Assembly: GCA_947044405.1 (NCBI GenBank)
Contig: CAMRHE010000063.1
Coordinates: 4,204,501-4,268,500 of the forward strand
Length of the DNA: 64,000 nucleotides
Direction: 5' to 3'
Source of the DNA: Leptodactylus fallax
Taxonomy: Eukaryota; Chordata; Amphibia; Anura; Leptodactylidae
Shown: in pieces, positions 58,655 to 64,000 of the stretch
How positions within the stretch are numbered: the first letter of the stretch is position 1
Layout of the letters: each line of letters begins with the position of its first letter
The notes under the pieces: model-generated
What the model was told of the DNA's origin: nothing
The model's input: the letters and a program-made list of their open reading frames with translations, nothing else
Database searches by the model: none
Made by a program: the position numbers and the translations under genes

Positions 58655-59054
58655 ATCCTGGACAGACAGACCTCCAGTCTGAATGAAGATTTCATTGAAA
58701 ACACACTTAGTTATAGTTAAAGACTCAGTTTAATTACATTTTTACTCAGTATTATAGATCACATAGAGATACTCCCATCAAGAAGTCTTTCCTGCAGTAT
58801 AGCAGATGTTTAGTCCTCTAAATAAAGTTTTCCAAGGAAAACATTTTCAGACTCCAAAGAAAAGCAACCTCGTCTTCTGTAGAGTCTCTGCTGGCAAAAA
58901 ATGCAGATGACACCTCTGGATCGGAGCAGGAAATCCCGAAGGTCAAGGAGTAGGGACACTGAGACTTCTTATTGTTGGATCTCTGACATGAATAGGTCCA
59001 AGAAGAAAACATAGACATTGCAATCTCTGGCTGAGAGAGAACCTGTCAATGGAG

Positions 59055-59233
59055 TCATAGTGGAATAGTCCTCATCCTCGACTTCTCCAAATAAAGAAAG
59101 AATCCAATGGCCTCCTGAGTCATCCTGGTGGGTTGGTAAGTCTCTGTGTCTTCTGGATGGAGTAGCAGTTTCCTTAGTAGACATTCAGAACGCTGTTCCA
59201 GTAGATCCATGGTGGAGGCCCAATAAATGTGAC
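59055..59233 (-). CDS. Possible terminal coding exon, duplicated copy 2 (unidentified)
   Basis: Follows an acceptor CACGTTTTCAAG on the minus strand. Same 179-bp length, frame and TGA as copy 1, with substitutions I-to-T, K-to-Q, D-to-Y and T-to-I plus some silent changes. A strong donor sequence, TTTG|GTAAGTA, lies upstream at about 60630 on the same strand and could pair with this acceptor, but the exon before it merges into the 55-bp satellite. The product is not recognised, and a pseudogene is possible. Confidence 0.28.
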
Positions 59234-59283
59234 CTTGAAAACGTGGAAACCAATGTGAGGGAAAAAACCCAAGACCTATTTAA

Positions 59284-59817
59284 AGTGTAACTAAACTTTC
59301 GGACAACTTTTGATTTTCTGGCAGTATTTGGACCACAAATAAGTTTTGTAATATACTTTATTAACAAATTATTTCCAGAGATATCACTGGTTGAAAACAG
59401 TTGCTATTAGGATATTTATATGATATAAAAATCCCAATCCCGACTGTATTCACAGTGATATCTCTGGAAATAATTTAGATAGCACTGCACTAACCTTACT
59501 GGCACATGAAAGAAGAGAATCTCCCCTTTCATATGAAACCAAAAGCAAGTTTGTATGTTTTATAACGTCTGAGATATAACTGTTTGAAGTGACCCTTCCC
59601 CACCCTCATTTTCTCTACATGTTACACAGCCCCTACTCCATACACAGTAACATTCAGTGAGAGGCAGAAACAGCTCTCAATACAGAAACCAGGGAAACAG
59701 TGAAAAAATACAGGATTTCACAGAAAGGAGCCAAAATTTGTTAAAGTATATTACAAAATTTAGTAATGACACAAATACAGTCAGAAATCAAAAGTTTTCC
59801 GAAAGTTTAGTTATGCT
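59284..59817. mobile_element. TTAA-flanked MITE present in only one duplication copy
   Basis: Ends are AGTGTAACTAAACTTTCGGA and its near reverse complement TCCGAAAGTTTAGTTATGCT. TTAA flanks both sides (59280-59283 and 59818-59821), while the equivalent place in copy 1 has a single TTAA. An inner inverted repeat, TTATTTCCAGAGATATCACTG against CAGTGATATCTCTGGAAATAA, marks its centre-left. No coding capacity. Confidence 0.9.
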
Positions 59818-60104
59818 TTAACAAGACATATTTAACCTATTTAAAGATGTTTTATTTAAAGGGGTCATGAAGATAACCAGTCAATATGTCCTGTTAAGGC
59901 ATATGAGCGTCGTCGAGGAGGGTCCTCTACACCAGACTCTCCTCTAGATGCGCTCTATAGGTGGGCATACATGTTAGATGAATGCCAACAGAAACCACTG
60001 AATCCCATGGGAACAGCTGACCATCTAATGTGTATGGTAGGGTCCCGACTCTTCCCTAATGGCAGATAGTGAGGAAAATGAGGATCGGGCATGTTGGATT
60101 TTAA

Positions 60105-60644
60105 GAGTTGTGATCCCTTGTTTTCATGGGAGATAAACCATTGCCAGGGGTGTTTGCCAGCACCTTATTCCCCTTCCCTACTGTATGGAAGAAATAGTTG
60201 TCAGACGAAAACTGTATGGCCAGACAACTAATGTGTATGTCTAGCTTAAGAAAAAATATAGCTCTGACAGACTCATCCATGTATTACACTATAGTGATTG
60301 GGGATTGAACTTATGAGAAAGATGTGCAGTACCAAACATAGCCACATTGGTCGAAGCAGCGCTGTGTCAGAGAATGCAGTAAAGGAAACACTCAGGAAAT
60401 GTTTGTTCATTGGGATGCTACAGATTGGTGGCCACAGTATGCACAGCTCTCTCCATTCACTTTTATGACAGAAATAGGTGGGAAAGGGAGAGGGGACCCC
60501 CATTCTCAGCATATAGATGCTACCTGCCCCCACTGGACATTGTGACTTACCTAAAGTGATTATTCTTGGCTGAATCATGAAAAGCTGAGGCTGTCCCCCA
60601 TACCTGGATGATATCGGATTGTGTACTTACCAAAGACATTCTGG
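60105..60644. other. Non-coding; possible splice donor on the minus strand
   Basis: The 101-codon minus-strand frame here is not protein-like. At about 60625-60633 the minus strand reads TTTGGTAAGTA, a strong 5' splice-site match immediately downstream of the satellite. No exon could be verified. Confidence 0.35.
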
Positions 60645-63600
60645 GCTCTTCACATAGTATACAGTGACCATATAGTGGTAAATACTGGCTCTATACAGGG
60701 CTGTGCAGACAGCATATGGTAACCATATAGTGGTAGATACCGGCTGTACACAGGGCTCTGCAGCCAGTATAAGGTGACCATATAGTGGTAGATACCGGCT
60801 CTATACAGGGCTGTGCAGACAGCATATGGTAACCATATAGTGGTAGATACCGGCTGTACACAGGGCTCTGCAGCCAGTATAAGGTGACCATATAGTGGTA
60901 GAAACAGGCTGTACACAGGGCTCTGCAGCCAGTATACGGTGACCATATAGTGGTAGATACCGGCTGTACACAGGGCTCTGCAGCCAGTATAAGGTGACCA
61001 TATAGTGGTAGATACCGGCTGTACACAGGGCTCTGCAGCCAGTATAAGGTGACCATATAGTGGTAGATACCAGCTCTACACAGGGCTCTGCAGACAGTAT
61101 ATGGTGACAATATAGTGGTAGATACCGGCTCTACACAGGGCTCTGCAGACAGTATACGGTGACCATATAGTGGTAGATACCGGCTCTACACAGGGCTCTG
61201 CAGACAGTATACAGTGACCATATAGTGGTAGATACCAGCTGTACACAGGGCTCTGCAGCCAGTATAAGGTGACCATATAGTGGTAGATACCGGCTGTACA
61301 CAGGGCTCTGCAGCCAGTATACGGTGACCATATAGTGGTAGATACCGGCTGTACACAGGGCTCTGCAGCCAGTATACGGTGACCATATAGTGGTAGATAC
61401 CAGCTCTACACAGGGCTCTGCAGACAGTATACGGTGACAATATAGTGGTAGATACCGGCTGTACACAGGGCTCTGCAGACAGTATACGGTGACCATATAG
61501 TGGTAGATACCGGCTGTACACAGGGCTCTGCAGCCAGTATACGGTGACCATATAGTGGTAGATACCAGCTGTACACAGGGCTCTGCAGCCAGTATAAGGT
61601 GACCATATAGTGGTAGATACCGGCTGTACACAGGGCTCTGCAGACAGTATACGGTGACCATATAGTGGTAGATACCGGCTGTACACAGGGCTCTGCAGCC
61701 AGTATAAGGTGACCATATAGTGGTAGATACCGGCTCTACACAGGGCTCTGCAGCCAGTATACGGTGACCATATAGTGGTAGATACCGGCTGTACACAGGG
61801 CTCTGCAGACAGTATACGGTGACAATATAGTGGTAGATACCGGCTGTACACAGGGCTCTGCAGACAGTATACGGTGACCATATAGTGGTAGATACCGGCT
61901 CTACACAGGGCTCTGCAGCCAGTATACGGTGACCATATAGTGGTAGATACCGGCTGTACACAGGGCTCTGCAGACAGTATACGGTGACAATATAGTGGTA
62001 GATACCGGCTCTACACAGGGCTCTGCAGCCAGTATACGGTGACCATATAGTGGTAGATACCAGCTCTACACAGGGCTCTGCAGCCAGTATACGGTGACCA
62101 TATAGTGGTAGATACCAGCTCTACACAGGGCTCTGCAGACAGTATATGGTGACCATATAGTGGTAGATACCGGCTGTACACAGGGCTCTGCAGCCAGTAT
62201 ATGGTGACAATATAGTGGTAGATACCGGCTCTACACAGGGCTCTGCAGACAGTATATGGTGACCATATAGTGGTAGATACCGGCTGTACACAGGGCTCTG
62301 CAGCCAGTATAAGGTGACCATATAGTGGTAGATACCGGCTCTACACAGGGCTCTGCAGCCAGTATACGGTGACCATATAGTGGTAGATACCGGCTGTACA
62401 CAGGGCTCTGCAGACAGTATACGGTGACAATATAGTGGTAGATACCGGCTGTACACAGGGCTCTGCAGACAGTATACGGTGACCATATAGTGGTAGATAC
62501 CGGCTCTACACAGGGCTCTGCAGCCAGTATACGGTGACCATATAGTGGTAGATACCGGCTGTACACAGGGCTCTGCAGACAGTATACGGTGACAATATAG
62601 TGGTAGATACCGGCTCTACACAGGGCTCTGCAGCCAGTATACGGTGACCATATAGTGGTAGATACCAGCTCTACACAGGGCTCTGCAGCCAGTATACGGT
62701 GACCATATAGTGGTAGATACCAGCTCTACACAGGGCTCTGCAGACAGTATACGGTGACCATATAGTGGTAGATACCGGCTGTACACAGGGCTCTGCAGAC
62801 AGTATATGGTGACAATATAGTGGTAGATACCGGCTCTACACAGGGCTCTGCAGCCAGTATACGGTGACCATATAGTGGTAGATACCGGCTGTACACAGGG
62901 CTCTGCAGACAGTATATGGTGACAATATAGTGGTAGATACCGGCTGTACACAGGGCTCTGCAGCCAGTATAAGGTGACCATATAGTGGTAGATACCGGCT
63001 GTACACAGGGCTCTGCAGACAGTATACGGTGACCATATAGTGGTAGATACCGGCTGTACACAGGGCTCTGCAGCCAGTATAAGGTGACCATATAGTGGTA
63101 GATACCAGCTGTACACAGGGCTCTGCAGCCAGTATAAGGTGACCATATAGTGGTAGATACCGGCTGTACACAGGGCTCTGCAGACAGTATACGGTGACCA
63201 TATAGTGGTAGATACCGGCTGTACACAGGGCTCTGCAGCCAGTATAAGGTGACCATATAGTGGTAGATACCGGCTCTACACAGGGCTCTGCAGCCAGTAT
63301 ACGGTGACCATATAGTGGTAGATACCGGCTGTACACAGGGCTCTGCAGACAGTATACGGTGACAATATAGTGGTAGATACCGGCTGTACACAGGGCTCTG
63401 CAGACAGTATACGGTGACCATATAGTGGTAGATACCAGCTGTACACAGGGCTCTGCAGCCAGTATACGGTGACCATATAGTGGTAGATACCGGCTGTACA
63501 CAGGGCTCTGCAGACAGTATACGGTGACCATATAGTGGTAGATACCGGCTGTACACAGGGCTCTGCAGCCAGTATACGGTGACCATATAGTGGTAGATAC

Positions 63601-64000
63601 CGGCTCTACACAGGGCTCTGCAGCCAGTATACGGTGACCATATAGTGGTAGATACCGGCTGTACACAGGGCTCTGCAGACAGTATACGGTGACAATATAG
63701 TGGTAGATACCGGCTGTACACAGGGCTCTGCAGACAGTATACGGTGACCAAAGGGAGATACCGGCTCTACACAGGGCTCTGCAGCCAGTATACGGTGACC
63801 ATATAGTGGTAGATACCGGCTGTACACAGGGCTCTGCAGACAGTATACGGTGACAATATAGTGGTAGATACCGGCTCTACACAGGGCTCTGCAGCCAGTA
63901 TACGGTGACCATATAGTGGTAGATACCAGCTCTACACAGGGCTCTGCAGCCAGTATACGGTGACCATATAGTGGTAGATACCAGCTCTACACAGGGCTCT
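60645..64000. repeat. 55-bp satellite with 605-bp higher-order repeat, continues beyond the window
   Basis: About 61 head-to-tail copies of a 55-bp monomer containing CCATATAGTGGTAGATACCG, GCTGTACACAGGGCTCTGCA and GCCAGTATACGGTGA. Monomers vary at five main sites (CCGGCT/CCAGCT, GTACA/CTACA, GCCAG/GACAG, TACGG/TAAGG/TATGG, GACCATA/GACAATA). The order of variants from about 61671 to 62165 repeats from about 62276 to 62770 (11 monomers apart) and again from about 63598 to the end. One monomer near 63750 is shortened. Confidence 0.96.

Larger units (their letters stand above)
58655..60104 (-). repeat. Segmental duplication, copy 2 (with a TTAA element inserted)
   Basis: Same orientation as copy 1 (37386-38372). 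After removing the 534-bp TTAA element and a copy-1-specific ATT-rich segment, the two align end to end with scattered substitutions. Boundaries are where similarity stops: after ATGTTGGATTTTAA on the right and near CTGGACAGACAGACCTC on the left. Confidence 0.9.

Noticed and set aside
60273..60578. A 101-codon minus-strand frame next to the satellite
   Set aside because: No family resemblance. It overlaps sequence that would be intronic if the nearby donor and the acceptor at 59233 were used.
62726..63751. A 341-codon minus-strand frame and similar long frames in the 55-bp array
   Set aside because: They translate only the satellite monomer cycle and change frame with each monomer. No start context, codon bias or unique sequence supports a gene.

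Overview
This window looks like anuran amphibian nuclear DNA, probably from a neobatrachian frog or toad. Three things point that way. There is an intronless TRIM25-like RING/B-box/coiled-coil/PRY-SPRY gene of the type that is greatly expanded in frogs. There are Tx1-type (Xenopus-like) LINEs, a CR1-like LINE and Tc1/mariner elements. There are also many short non-autonomous elements with ends typical of frog genomes (AGGGGTTGTCCAG flanked by TTAA, GCTAGGTTCACACTAG, TTAACCC[C/T]TTCC). The species cannot be fixed from sequence alone.

Only one convincing intact host gene is present: a 591-codon TRIM-family E3 ubiquitin ligase at 22055-23830 on the minus strand. It has a TATA box and a consensus IRF/ISRE element within 50 bp of its start codon. 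Other host-like pieces are weak: a possible secreted-protein exon (7.5-7.8 kb), a degenerate RRM fragment resembling CIRBP/RBM3 inside an inverted repeat (28.7-28.95 kb), a duplicated terminal-exon-like ORF behind splice acceptors (37.86-38.04 and 59.06-59.23 kb), and a tRNA-Leu(CAG) retropseudogene (43.5 kb).

Layout: 0-5 kb holds a 943-bp internally deleted Tc1 element and AT-rich DNA. 5.2-6.3 kb is a large inverted array of a 46-bp satellite. 6.3-20 kb is non-coding with foldback elements, a TTAA element and a second decayed Tc1. 20-25.5 kb holds the TRIM gene and a probable LTR. 25.5-37 kb has many MITEs, a 46-48 bp minisatellite split by a TTA-flanked MITE, and a 2.26-kb Tc1 element that carries a secondary insertion. 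37-41 kb holds copy 1 of a segmental duplication and a Tx1 LINE. 45.5-49.8 kb is a 35-bp satellite split by a 2.96-kb hAT-type insertion with a perfect 8-bp target duplication. 49.8-55.7 kb holds two more Tx1-type fragments, one split by a CR1-like insertion. 58.6-60.1 kb is copy 2 of the duplication, with a TTAA element that copy 1 lacks. 60.6-64 kb is a 55-bp satellite with higher-order structure that runs off the window.

There is no operon-like cooperation between genes. The TRIM gene is most likely an interferon-inducible antiviral or innate-immune gene in repeat-rich accessory DNA, and the rest is a record of nested transposition and satellite amplification. Repeat classes were assigned by eye from target duplications, terminal repeats and coding remnants, without database comparison.
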